A program made the position numbers and the translations under genes. Below are positions 36,600-49,200 of a stretch of 64,000 bases of DNA, piece after piece. The number at the start of each line of letters is the position of its first letter. Position 1 is the first letter of the stretch. The stretch is from Acorus gramineus (Eukaryota; Streptophyta; Magnoliopsida; Acorales; Acoraceae). The stretch covers positions 482,592 through 546,591 of the forward strand of contig JAUJYN010000046.1 of NCBI GenBank assembly GCA_030737835.1, written 5' to 3'. The notes under the pieces were generated by a model that searched no databases, was not told the DNA's origin, and saw only the letters and a program-made list of their open reading frames with translations.

Positions 36600-38446
36600 T
36601 GTCACGCCCCAGGGCGGCCGTCCCCGGGACGCGGCAAGTGTATATATGATATCAGTAACAGGAGTTCAATAACATACTCAAAACAACTAAAATGACAACA
36701 CAGATAAAAGCAGGGCTGACATAATATATACACCAAATGCGGAAGCTAAAAAGACTGAATCTGTAATCAAAACATACTACAGACTCGATACATAATCATA
36801 TGTCCTGTGAGAGCCAACATGTCCATATATATACACAATAAAATCCATACATAATCCAACTAGGTGCCCAAGCACAGAGATATATACATACAACAAGAGA
36901 AGGGTGCTGATGGCCTCAAAACTCGAGGGACGTGGCGCTACTCCTCTACTGGTGTAGTCGCTCGGGAAGCTCCTCCCTCAGAGATCACTGAAAAGGCAAT
37001 ATGCGAGGGGTGAGCCACACGCTCAGTGAATAGCACAACCCATGCATACAGTTCATATTAACCATATTTAATCAAGTAACTAGCCCAAAGCGGCATAAAC
37101 ATCACAAATCCGGGGGTTCGTCACATCGCCGAACCCCATACCCTCACCCTCACCCTCACCCTCAATAGGTGACCAAGGATGTTGGGACTTAATGGGTTGA
37201 TAATCATCCATACATAATCCTGTGGGTCGTCGCATCGCCGGCCCACCATACCCTCACCCTCACCTCTCAACAGGTGACCTAGGCTCTTGGGACTGACTAG
37301 GCTGTTGGTCACCCTCGGTCCACCGATAGTCTCTCCCCACTCCGTAGGTCGTTTGGCCACTCCACGTTCGGCGCAGTCCTTCTACCAAATCAGGAGGCGC
37401 CTACTGATGGAAGCCCCTGCATGGGACAACCTTTCTAACGCCGGGGTAGTCTCTACACAGATCCAACAGAGGGAACAGAACAGCCTATCCATCGCATATG
37501 ATCCACTCGGATCCGCTGACAGCACATCTCTACAACTCTAATGTCTTGAATTCCTCTGAATTCCACCAGCGCGCATAACCAGGATGCGGGGAAATAAATA
37601 CGACATAAAGGGGAAAAGAGACCTTGGGAGGGTAACCTGAGGTCCCGATGTAGGACATCCGACAACCAAACGAGGAACACGGAGTACCCTAACCCGGGTC
37701 TCAATGTTAACCTCGCAAGGCCCCCTTATATTCCCTAAACATGCTATCAATATTAAAGCTTGCATTTAATTAAATAAATCAAACTAATAGGACGCAAACA
37801 CAAAAACCCCCTCCTAACAAGCATCTAAGCATGAAAAAGAGGGAAAGAAAGCTTACCAAGGGGGAGGAAGAAGTGACCGGGTGCTCTCCATGCACCGAAA
37901 CCCTTCTCAAAGGCCCTCCTACGCCCCGATCTATCTCGGCCTTCAAAACGGCCCAAAACAGAGGAGAAAGAGAGGAGGACGGGGAGGCTAGGATCGCCGG
38001 AATCGGGATTTGAAGACACCGGGGTGTAGATCGGGACCCGATCTACACTTCTTAGGTTTTGGGTTTTTGGTTTTGAGGGGTCTAAGGGCCTCAAATGGAA
38101 GAAAAATGAGAAAGAGGAGAGAGGGAAGGTTGGTAGGGATGATGAATAGTGTTTTCAAAAATTAGATCTCACATTTATATAGTGTGCGACTTAAAAACCC
38201 AGATACGCCCCGGAACTGCGAAATTTCAGAAACGTTGCCGGAATTCGATGAAATTTTCATGAGTGGCTTAAAATGGTACCAGGACACATAATATGCAGTT
38301 AGATTTTCAATCGGAGTCCTCTAGCTCGAGACGATAGCTAACAGTCCAAAATTATGCAGTTCCGATCGAAAAATGCAAAAAATTTTAAAAACTGCTAAAA
38401 TACTCCAATGGTTACCAACAGGCCAGAAAGTGACACATATACAACA
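36600..38446 (-). repeat. 5' LTR of B1 with an internal 1.1-kb deletion
   Basis: Sense start TGTTGTATATGTGTCACT at 38446, end ...GGGGCGTGACA at 36600. The TATA box CACTATATAAATG is at about 38184-38172. A donor CTTG/GTAAGC lies at 37857/37856. Compared with the 3' LTR, the segment 29869-31012 is missing (junction near 37796). This removes the GC tract, the acceptor, the micro-exon and its donor. The flanking sequence matches the 3' LTR closely. Confidence 0.92.
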
Positions 38447-39282
38447 ACAAAGCTCGTCTTTTGGCACAAATTTTTCTACAAGACTTGAGGACCAATTGAA
38501 AAAAAAAGAGTTTATTTTGAAAAAGAAAAGATTGGGACTCTTGTAGAGCTCAAATTGTCTTCTGAGTATTTTAAAAAGGAATTTGAAATGAAAGATATAT
38601 CCTGGGAAAATAAAGTATTATTTCAACCAGTAGATTGTGAAAAATACAAGTTGAGTGATCCATGTCCATTAAACAATGTATGTTGAAAAAAGTCACGAAG
38701 TGCTTTAATATGGACAACTGTCATCCATTAAATTCTTTTATGTTTGTTAGGTCATTTGACCCAAAGAATGATCATTTTCGTCCTAAAGAAGATAACTAAA
38801 ATATTTTAATTGGTGAATTATTATATTTGACACAATGTACTAGATATAACATTGCATTTTTAATTTATTCTATTGGCCACATTTAGTTCTACTCCAACTA
38901 GAAGGCATAGGAATTGCGTGAAGCACATTCTTCATTTTAGTCATGAAACGATAAAGAGATAATTAATATGGTCTCTATGCAAGGATGACAACACAATTCG
39001 AGATATAAGTAATGTCATTAAGACACGATGGGCTTGCAACCAAGTTATTTTAATCTCATCGTTATGAGGGACAATATTATTAGATGACATTTGCGTGCTG
39101 TACTATTTTTCCTACAGGTTTTTTCTAACAAGGTTTTAACGAGGTAATGTTAAAGCGCATACATCAATCTAAGATAAAATATATTGTACTATTTATTTTT
39201 GCTTTGGTTTTTTTCCACTAGGTTTTACAAGCAAGATTTTAATGAGGCAATTATCTTAGCGCGGTGGCCATCAAAGAGGGAG
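38447..39282 (+). pseudogene. copia RT / RNase H remnant and 3' UTR
   Basis: Resumes at YKARLLAQIFLQD, the continuation of the RT motif cut by B1, then EYFKKEFEMKD, LLYLTQCTRYNIAF and TPTRRHRNCVKHILHF, in the order seen in plant copia RT and RNase H. Stops and shifts are frequent. The stretch 39110-39282 is non-coding and ends in the polypurine tract. Confidence 0.72.
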
Positions 39283-39467
39283 TGTTGTGAATATTGTGGA
39301 TAACCACCACCACTTCAACTCCCACAACTTTCTCAATAAACCCCTCTTCATTTCCCTAACTTCCCACTCTCCTACCCCCCCACTCTCTCCACCCCAGATA
39401 TGCAGATTGAGCCTATAAATAGAGAGCTCCTCAATGTATTGATAACCAACAATTAGTGAATAAAATA
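39283..39467 (+). repeat. copia 3' LTR, left part
   Basis: Begins TGTTGTGAATATTG after the polypurine tract and has a TATA box CCTATAAATAGAG. It is cut by A3 and continues at 58219-58298 (end ...TTACAACA). The TSD of A3, AAATA, is LTR sequence. Confidence 0.75.
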
Positions 39468-40340
39468 TGTCACACCCCAGGCGTCCCCGAGACGTGGCAA
39501 AGATAATATAATATCAGCTATCAATACCTGAGGTCAATAAGGACACCAACAACAATACACAAGGCGGCAAAGCAAGATAATGATAACTGACTGAAAAGCG
39601 GAAGCATAATATATAACAATGTCTGTAAATCAAAAACATTATTACAGACCCGAATACACAATCAATGTCCTGTGAAAGCCAAGTCTAGACCAAAGAAAAT
39701 ACAACCTGTGCCACATGCACGATTTACAAGGCATAAAATGACTCTAGGAATGCTGACAGCCTCGCACACTCCACCCGCCGGTAGAACGCTCCACGCCCAT
39801 AAGACCACGCCACAAGAAGCTCCAGCTCCACGCCCAACACTGCCCATGAAAAGAAACAGTATGCGAGGGGTGAGCTACAAGCTCAGTGAGTGGCTGGAAA
39901 CCAATCACCATTCTACAGTTCAATACACAAATCAATTTCCTTTCAAGGAAAACACGGGTAGAAACCCATGGATATCTAGGTCACGCAGCGGCGCGACCAA
40001 CCTCACCCCCACCCTCACTCCCGGAGGGAGTCTTTTGGGACTTATGGGGAGAGACCATACCGTCGGTCGAAGAGACCCAGATTTACTGGTCTAGAGACCA
40101 TGCCGTCGGTCGAAGAGACCCGGATTTACTGGTCTACTCAACACTACTGGATCATCTACATCTAGATAATCGCCCATCGATGTCCTTCAACATCCATCAC
40201 GAGACCGGACCCAACATCTATGGGAACGGTCGAACAACGAATGGGTCACGAGGCGACGCGTCTTCGCCTCATCCACACCCTCACTCCTGAAAGGAGACAT
40301 CTTGGGACTTTGGGAAGAGACTTAGACTGCTCTACACCCC

Positions 40341-41069
40341 TGGTCCACCGGTAGCCTCTCCCCGCTCCGTAGCTTACCTGGTATACTCCCACGATCAGCA
40401 CTGTCCGAACACATCGGAGGTACCTACAGATGGGAGCCCTCTGTCAGGACAGCCTGTCTAACGCCGGGGCTGTACTACACGGATCCAACGAAGGGGAGAA
40501 CGATTCCACGCTCGCGATATCATTCGTTAGCCCTCTTCCGGGTAGCCTCTACCTGGTATACTCCCACGATCAGTACCCCTCCGACTGCATCGGTGGTACC
40601 TACGGATGGGAGCCCTCTGTCAGGATAGCTACAACCCGGCCTCTTCAACTCGAACAACCCTGGGAGTGAACATTCCATGTTCGCAAAGCGAACCCCATGG
40701 AAACAACTCCCACTCTGGAGGAGAAGATTATGCGAGGGGTGGGCCACACACTCAGTGAATGGCACCAACTATGCATCACAATTCATATCAACCTTATATA
40801 ATTCATAGCCCCTAACACGGGAGCAACCACACAATCCAGTGGGTCGTTACATCGCCGACCCACCACACCCTCACCCTCACCCTCAAAGGGGTGACATGGG
40901 CCTTTTGGGACTGACTAGACTGTTATTCACCCTTGGTCCACCGGTAGCCTCTCCCCGCTCCGTAGCTTACCTGGTATACTCCCACGATCAGCACTGTCCG
41001 AACACATCGGAGGTACCTACAGATGGGAGCCCTCTGTCAGGACAGCCTGTCTAACGCCGGGGCTGTACT
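40341..41069. repeat. Perfect 136-bp direct repeat in A3
   Basis: 40341-40476 and 40934-41069 appear identical over all 136 bases. The second copy ends at the exact base where the B2 LTR begins. Other A-type LTRs have only similar, not identical, modules here. Confidence 0.85.
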
Positions 41070-42874
41070 TGTCACGCCCCAGGGCGGCCGTCCTCGGGAC
41101 GCGGCAAGGGTATACATGATATCAGTAGTCAATAAAAGAGATCAATAATATACCATAATCAATAGCTAAAAAGACAACACAGACAACAAAAGGCTGACAT
41201 GATGTATACACAAAAAGCGGAAGCTAAAAAGACTGAATCTGTAAATCAACAACACTTTACAGACTCGATACATAATCATATGTCCCGTGAGAGCCAATAT
41301 ATCTACAATACATCCAAATACAATCCATAATAGGTGCCCAAGCACAGAAATATATACAAACAACAAAGAGAAGGATGCTGATGGCCTCAAAACTCGAGGG
41401 ACGTGGCGCTACTCCGCTACTGGTGTAGTCGCTCGGGAAGCTCCTCCTTCAAGTCCGCCTCGGTAATCACTGGGGAAAAACAATTATGCGAGGGGTGAGC
41501 CACACGCTCAGTGAATAGCACAACCCATGCATACAGTTTATATTAACCACATTTAATCAAACCACTAGCCTCAAGTGGCATAAACAACAACACAAATCCA
41601 TGGGTTCGTTCCATCGCCGAACCACCATACCTTCACCCTCACCCTCACCCCTCAATAGGTGACAAAGGATGTTGGGACTTAATAGGCTGATAATCATCCT
41701 TACACAATCCAGTGGGTCGCCACAACGCCGGCCCACCATACCCTCACCCTTACCCCTCAATAGGTGACATAGGATCTTGGGACTGACTAGGCTGTTGGTC
41801 ACCCTTGGTCCACCGATAGTCTCTCTTCCACTCCGTAGGTCGTTTGGCCACTCCCACATTCAGCACAGTCCTTCTACCAAATCAGAGGTGCCTACTGATG
41901 GGAGCCCCTGCACGGGACAACCTTTCTAACGCTGAGGTAGTCTCTACACGGATCCAACGAAGGGAACATAACAGCCTATCCATCACATATGATCCACTCG
42001 GATCCGCTGACAGCACATCTCTACTACTCTAATGTCTTGAATTCTTCAGAATTCCACCAGCGCGCATAACCAAGATGCGGGGAAATACATAAGGTAATAA
42101 TGAGGAAAAGAGACCTTGGGAGGGCAACCTGAGGTCCCGATGTAGGACATCCCGCCAACCAAACAAGGAACACGGAGTACCCTAACCCGGGTCTCAATGT
42201 TAACCTCGCAAGGCCCCCTTATATTCCCCAAGGCATGCTAACAATATCACAAGTTTGCATTTAAGTAAATAAATCAAACTAATAGGACGCATGCATAGGT
42301 CAGGGCTTTCCTAGCATGATAACGAGGTGACAGGATGCACGGCTCATGCACATATCCTAAGGGTGCAAGTCCCTAACATACAAGTCTAGGGTGGCATGCA
42401 TTCTACACATAGATCATGCTTGCATGGATTACAATAAAACAGTTAATATTAACTATGTGCCCCAGGGGAGGACGGTACACGCCCAAGTGCATGTAGCGCC
42501 TCCCAAACTGGGTTGGGTTGTCCCACTCACCGGAAGTCGGGTCGTCGCGCGACCGTCCGTCAAGATCTGCAAGACAGGGTATCAACTTGGTGAGTAAAAT
42601 CCCAAATACCACCAAATACACAAAAACATACAAATAAACACCCAACACTCGGGCAAACGTGCATACGGCCCGTACGCGCGCTAGCCCGAGCACCCCGACT
42701 CACTCCCGCACCCCCGGCAACCACCCGCACGGCCACCCGCCCCCGGATGCACCGCCGCGCCTCAGCCCGTGCACCCAGGCGCACCGCCGGGCCCCTGGCC
42801 GCCGTCTGGACACGCCGCCGAGCCTCCCGGGTGCATCGCGCGCCCACTGCGCCCCATCGCAGCAGCCCGCGCGC

Positions 42875-45800
42875 ACATAATTTCTTTTTTTCCTAAGTTA
42901 TGTATTCCTGATTTGGCTTTTGGATTTGATTTTGTTAAAATCCAAGATGAAGAGGTTTAATTATGAGTTTACTATGAGATGTCCAGTTTTGAGTTAGCTT
43001 TCGCACAGAAGTGGAATTAGATCAACTGGATTCTTGTAGTAAAAGTTATGGGTATTTTTCCAAGTATACCCCGGGGATGGAAATTCTGGCAGCAGCCCTG
43101 CTCGATGTTTAGCTCTAATTTTGGATTAGCTAGAGGGATTATCTGATCATGGCATAAACATGAAAGTTGTAGATAATCTTCTTAGATTTCCATCGGTCTT
43201 GGAATCAAGCAATTCGGAGCTGTATCGGGGAAGTTATGGCTGTTCCAGTGAAGCTTGCGCAGAATTTCTAGTCGGAGGGCGACTTAGTAAATTTTCCTTA
43301 GATATTTTGCATAAATATCTTCTCTCTCTCTCTCCCCTCCCAAATCACCTCGTCGAAAACCATTTTTTTGGCCCTCTCTTTCTCTCATTCATGCCCACCA
43401 AGTGTTTGATCAAATGTTTCAATGAGAAGAAGAGAAGGAGGTGGTGGAGGAAGAAGAGGTTTGTGCTTGTGTGTTGTTGATGTTGTTTGTTCTCTCCTAT
43501 CTCAAGCTCCCTTTCCATGATCTCTTCCCCCCTTGTTTTGCTGCCATGAGGAGGCTGAGGAGAGGCCGAGGAGAGGTGGTGGTGGTGGTGGTTCCGGTGG
43601 CGGTGTTTCGGTGCGCGAAGGGCCCCCGAACCTCCCCCTTTTCTTTTCCCTCCCAAGGTGAGCTCCTCCCCTCCTTTTCTTGATTTTCTCGGCTTAAAGG
43701 GGTGTTGGGAAGGTCATGCATGTTGGGTAGGTGTGTTAGGGTGTGTGTGAGGGGTTGGGATGGGTGAAAATGAGGTTAGAGTGGGCTGGGCGCGCGCTGG
43801 GCGCGGTCTGCGCGCGTGCGCGCGCAGGTGCGCGCGCAGTCGGGCGCTGGCGGGCGCGCAGACGCGCGCGGCGCGGGCGCGCGAGTGCGCGGGTGTGCGC
43901 GAAGCGGGCGCGCGGGTGCTGGCGCGAGCGGGGGTGCACGCGGAGTGCGCGCGGGGGCGCGCGGCGTGCGCGCGGCGGCCAGTGCGCCTGGGCAGTGCGC
44001 CTGGGCGCTGGGCAGGGAACCAGTGCGCGCGCGCGTGCATGCGCGTGCGTGCGCGTGCTGGGGCATGCTGGGGCGTGCTGGGGCAGTGCGCGGGGTGCTG
44101 CGCGAGGGGCGCGGGCTGGACGCGCGGTGCGCGTGGGCGCGCGCGAGCGTGCGTGTGCGTGCGGGTGCGCGTCTGGGCGCGCGGGCAAGCACGCGGCAGT
44201 GCGCCGATGGTGCCGGGGTGTGTGCGTGCGTGCGCATTCGTGCGTGCGCATGCGGGGGGCCATGCGAATGGCTGCCCGAGGGTTCGGGTAGGTGTCGGGG
44301 CACTCGGACTCGCGTGCGTATGCGCGTGCTCGCATGCGTGCGAGCCCGTATGCATGCTTATCCGAGTTTTGGGTATTTCTGTGCATTTCTATGTATAAAT
44401 TGTGTGGTTTCTCAGCATCTTGCAGATCTTGACGGACGGTCGCGCGACGACCCGATCTCCGGTGAGTGGGACAATCCAACCCAGTAGAGAGTTGTTATAC
44501 GCACTTGGGCGTATACCGACCTCTCCTGGGGCACCAGGGATGAATATTGACATGTTGTAATGTGTATATCATGCGAGCATGATTTAATTGTAGAATGCAT
44601 GTTACCCTAGACTTTGCATGTTAGGGACTTGCACCCTTAGGATATGTGTATGAGCCATGCACCATGTCCCCTGTTTCCATGCTAGGAAGCCCGACCGATG
44701 CATGTGCCCTACTAGTTTATTTATTAAATTAAATGCTAGTAAATGTTAATTGCATGTTATAGTGAATATTATAGGGGAGGGGCCTTGCGAGGACAGCGGT
44801 GAGACCCGGGATAGGGTACACCGTGTTCCTTGTTTGGTTGTCGGGGCGTCCTATAACGGGAACTCACGCTGCCCTCCCGAGTTTCTTTCCCCCAATGATA
44901 TTCCACCCTTGTTATAACTTATGCATGTTCCCCGCATCTTAGTTATGCGCCCTGGTGGTGTTCTGAGGAATTCAGGACACTAGAGTTGTTAGGATGTGCT
45001 GTCTGCGGATCCGAGTGGATCATATGCGATGGATAGGCTGTTCTGTTCCCTTCGTTGGATCCGTGTAGAGACTACCTCAGCGTTAGACAGGTCGTCCCGT
45101 GCAGGGGCTCCCAGTAGTAGGCGCCTCCTGATTTGGTAGAAGGACTGTGCTGAACGTGGGAGTGGCCAAACGACCTACGGAGTGAGGAGAGACTATCGGT
45201 GGACCAAGGGTGACCAACAGCCTAGTCAGTCCCAAGAGCCTAGGTCACCTGTTGAGGGTGAGGGTGAGGGTATGGTGGGCCGGCGATGTGGCGACCCACT
45301 GGATAGTAAGTCCCAATATCCTTGGTCACCCATTGAGGGTGAGGGTGAGGGTGTAGCGGGTTGGCTGAAGCGACCCGCTGGTTTTGTGTAGTAAGTCCCA
45401 ATATCCTTGGTCACCCATTGAGGGTGAGGGTGAGGGTGTAGCGGGTTGGCTGTAGCGACCCGCTGGTTATGTGTTAGTCCCAATATCCTATGTCACCCCT
45501 TGAGGGTGAGGGTGAGGGTGTAGTGGGTTGGCGGAAGCGACCCACTAGGTTGCGGAATTGTTATCTTTTGTGGTTTTGGTAATGAGATTGTGGACGTTAA
45601 GGATTTCCTGGTTGTGGTCAATATTGTCTGTGATGCATGGGTTGTGCCGTTCACTGAGCGTGTGGCTCACCCCTCGCACAATATTTTCTTCAGTGTCATC
45701 TGAGTCGGATCTAGAGGAGGAGCTCCCCGAGGGACTTCATCAGTAGCGGAGTAGCGCCACGTCCCGCGAGTTTCAGAGGCTATCAGCATCCCTTGAGCTT

Positions 45801-46084
45801 GTATGTATTATTTTCCGTGCTTGGGCACGCGTTTGGTTGTATTTGGATGTCTTTGTATGTATATTGGCTCTCACAGGACATGTGATTATGTATGGAGTCT
45901 GTAGTGTGTTTTGATTACAGATTCAGTCTTAGCTTCCGCATTTGGTGTATATATCATGTCAGCCCTGCTTTTATTGTCTGTGTGTCATTCTGGTTGCTTG
46001 TGTATGATATATTATTGACCTCCTGTGTAGATTCTGATATTTTATATACACTTGCCGCGTACCGGGGACGCCCGGGGCGTGACA
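42875..46084 (+). repeat. 5' LTR of element P
   Basis: Joins B2 at about 42874 (ACATAATTTC). U3 and R match subfamily A and the 3' half matches subfamily B. Donor CCAAG/GTGAGC at 43657/43658, GC tract about 43790-44350, acceptor TTGCAG, micro-exon 44426-44461, donor CG/GTGAGTGGG. About 45240-45540 holds three or four ~83-bp repeats with GAGGGTGAGGGTGAGGGTG. Confidence 0.88.
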
Positions 46085-46090
46085 AAAAGT

Positions 46091-46103
46091 TGGTATCAGA
46101 GCC
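46091..46103 (+). other. Primer-binding site of element P
   Basis: TGGTATCAGAGCC, six bases after the LTR end GTGACA. Confidence 0.9.
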
Positions 46104-46204
46104 TGGTCCTGTCAGAGCCAATGGTCTTCTTTCGTAGAGATGAGTCCTAGGATTTTGATATGAGTGTTCTGATCCTAGTGTCTGGTTTTCTTAGGATTGC
46201 TGAT

Positions 46205-49200
46205 ATGCCTCCTCGTGGAGGACGGCGCGGACTAGGTCCCTCTCGACCTTTGGAGGTTTCCGGACCTACTAGAGGCGAGGATGCTACTGGAGAGTCCACG
46301 GCTGTGAGGCCAGGATCGGCGCAGGAGCCTCCCGCATGGAACGTGCGTTCGCTCGGATAGCGGATTGGTGGAGACTCGGTCAAGGCACTGGAGGCCCAGA
46401 CCAGAGTGTTGGTAGAGCAGGCACGGGAGATCAGGAGCTGCGGGCGGCCCGTGATGCAGTTCCACAGGTCCCCTTGATGGCAGATCCTCCAGTGGTACCC
46501 AAAGTACCCCCAGTCCCCGTGGTGTTTCCAGGTGAGAGTTCAGGATCCCCTGGTGAGGGAGGTGGAGCTAGAGGCTGTAGCGCGAGTATTGAGAAAGGTT
46601 GTTCAAGTTGAGGAGGCCGGGTTGTAGCTGTCCTGGCAGAGAATTCCCATCCGTAGGTACCACCGATGCAGTCGGAGGGGTACTGATCGTGGGAGTATGC
46701 CAGGTAGAGGCTAACCCGGAAAAGGATTAATGAATGATGTCGCGAGGGTGGAATCGTTCTCCCCTTCGTCAGATCCGTGTAGTACAGCCCCGGCGTTAGA
46801 CAGGCTATCCTGTAACAGGTAAGCTACGGAGCGGGGAGAGGCTACCGGTGGACCAGGGGTGTTGTGCAGTCTAAGTCTCTCCCAAAGTCCCAAGTTTCCT
46901 CCTTTCGGGAGTGAGGGTGTGGATGAGGCGAAGACGCGACGTCTCGTGACCCAATTGTTGTTCGACCGTTCCCAAAGATGTTGGGTCCGGTCTTGTGATG
47001 GATGTTGAAGGATATCGATGGGTGATTATCTAGATGTAGATGATCCAGTGGGGTTAATAGTGTTCTTTAAGGGTGATGTCTTCTTTCAGACTTCCTACTC
47101 TGGATGAGGGGCCTTGCAGGGTCAGCGTTGAGACCCGGGCTAGGGTACTCCGTGTTCCTTGTTTGGTTGTCGGGGTATCCTATATCGGGACCTCATGGTA
47201 CCCTGCCAAGGTTTCTTTTCCCAGTCAAGGACTACCTTAGAAGCATCAAATGGATGGTGGATTAAGTGCGAGTTTTGGTTGGAGAGTATGGCCTTTCAGG
47301 GCCACGTGATTTCTGGCAAGGGCATATCTGTGGACCCGGATAAGATGCTCGCCGTGTTAAATTGGCGTCGACCGTCGAACCCCGCAGAGATTTGGAGCTT
47401 CCTGGGCTTGGCGGGTTATTACAGGAGGCTTGTCGAGGGTTTCTCAAAGATAGCTGTACCTCTTAACCGCCTCGCTCGAAGGATGTCCGGTTCGAGTGGT
47501 CCCCGTCTTGCGAGGAGAGCTTCCTGGAGTTTAAGCGAAGGCTCACCTCAGCGCCAGTTCTTACCTTCCGTCTGGGAGGGGTGGGTTCGCAGTTTGCTCC
47601 GATGCATCGCGGTTGGGTGTGGTGATGCGTTCGATCGGGATTGGGTGCGTCCTATTGCAGCTCAGTGGGCGATCGCTAGTGGACAGGGTTCCATAGTGGC
47701 ATCTGGAGTCGCTTCGATAAATCATTGTGTGTTGTAGCTGCCCGGTTGAGGCCAGAGCCCTGTGAGGTGCTCCCAGATCCTATGCTTGTGGTGCGCCCAT
47801 ATGGCAGAGATAGCGGGCTTGGGAGGCTACCAGGTAGAGGCCACACCGGGAGAGTGCTGCTAAATGATGACGAGAGCGTGGACTCCCCGTGATAAATCTG
47901 CCCATGGAGTGCAGGATGCCAGAGTTCTAATGATTGTGATGAGCGACCTGTCGGTGGCGGCATGTGAAGCACAGTTCGTGAAACTGTCGCGTTTTGCCCC
48001 ACATTAGTCGCAAATAAGGAGACGCGATGCTAGCGTTCGTGATGGGACTTGACCGCCATATCAGATAGATGACGTTGCATAGGCATTGTCGAGGTCCGAC
48101 GACCCCTTATTGCGTGTCTTGTGGATTAAGTGCGGTTGAGCGGCTTACCTAGCGTGTAAGTGTTATCATGAGCGCCAGCCATGCTCGAAGAGCAGAATCC
48201 GAACTTGATTGTTCATGGTGTTGTTTTGATCTCCCCGTGGAGGTAGAAGATCAATTACCTTTGCCGCGAATCGATGATCTATTTGACCAGCTCTGAGAGC
48301 GAGTGTCTGCTGTTAGATCGATCTTCGCACAAGGGTACCACAGATCCGAGAGTTGGACATCCCGTAGATGGCCTTTCGTGACCGTTCAGGCACTACGAGT
48401 TTTAAGTACTGCCGTCGGGGTTGACGAATGCGCCGGATGCCTTCGTGGATCTCAAAAGTTTTATTGGGTTTCCGAGGACTACTTTGGGGTAGTCTTTGTT
48501 GAGTTGCTGTGGTGTGATGATAAGATGATGTGGGTGACCTTGTTTCCCCAGGTTGGCATGCCCTCAGGCAAAGTTCGAGATTCATCATCGCGTGAAAAGC
48601 GTCAGTCCATCGAGATTCCTCAGTGGACGTGAGAGTGGGTTGTCAGGGATTGTTGCAACTCGTTAATGTCACGTTCGGGTCACGACGCCGTCTGGGTGAT
48701 CATTGACCGACTGACTAAGTCCGCGATTCCCTCCCTATCAGACTGATTGAGTCTCTGGACGTCTTGACGTGGGTTTCCACCTTCGCGATTGTTCGTCTTC
48801 ATGGCACTCCAGTCGGCGCTATTTTCGGTTGAGACGCGAGGGTTACTTTGAGGTTGTGGCGCAGCCTTTGGCGCGAGCCTCCATTTAAGTATAGCGTTTC
48901 ATCGCCGATGGACAGCCAGTCAATGAGGACGATTCGGACCTTGGAGGACATGCTATGTGCCTGCGTGTTCGATGATGAGGGCAGTTGGGTGAGGCACCAC
49001 CCATTGTTGGGGTATGCCTGCAAGCGACTGCCATTCGAGCACCCAGATGGATCTGTGAAGGGCACTCTACAGGCGCAGTTTCATACCTCCCTTGTGTTGG
49101 GACGGTAGTGGAGCGCCAGTTGGAGGGGCCATAAGTTAGTTGTTTGACCTTGCGGTGGCCGGGTTGGTTCGTGTGTATATCTGCACCTCCCAGAACCGAC

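Larger units (their letters stand above)
28665..38446 (-). mobile_element. Tekay/Del-type Ty3/gypsy chromovirus B1, nearly complete
   Basis: A 9782-bp element with perfect TSD ACAAA (28660-28664 and 38447-38451), inserted in copia RT. On the minus strand: 5' LTR (38446-36600), PBS (36594-36582, TGGTATCAGAGCC, initiator Met-tRNA), Gag-Pol (36479-31687), polypurine tract (TAAGGGGGGAGAA) and 3' LTR (31639-28665). The Gag-Pol order with integrase last and a C-terminal chromodomain-like tail (...RYPHLF type), together with the PBS, points to the Tekay/Del lineage. The LTRs are unequal (1847 against 2975 bp) because the 5' copy has one internal deletion. Otherwise they look nearly identical, so the insertion is among the younger events. 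Confidence 0.93.

Noticed and set aside
45240-45540. Telomere-like GGGTGA repeats
   Set aside because: The unit is not the plant telomere TTTAGGG, and it recurs inside LTRs.
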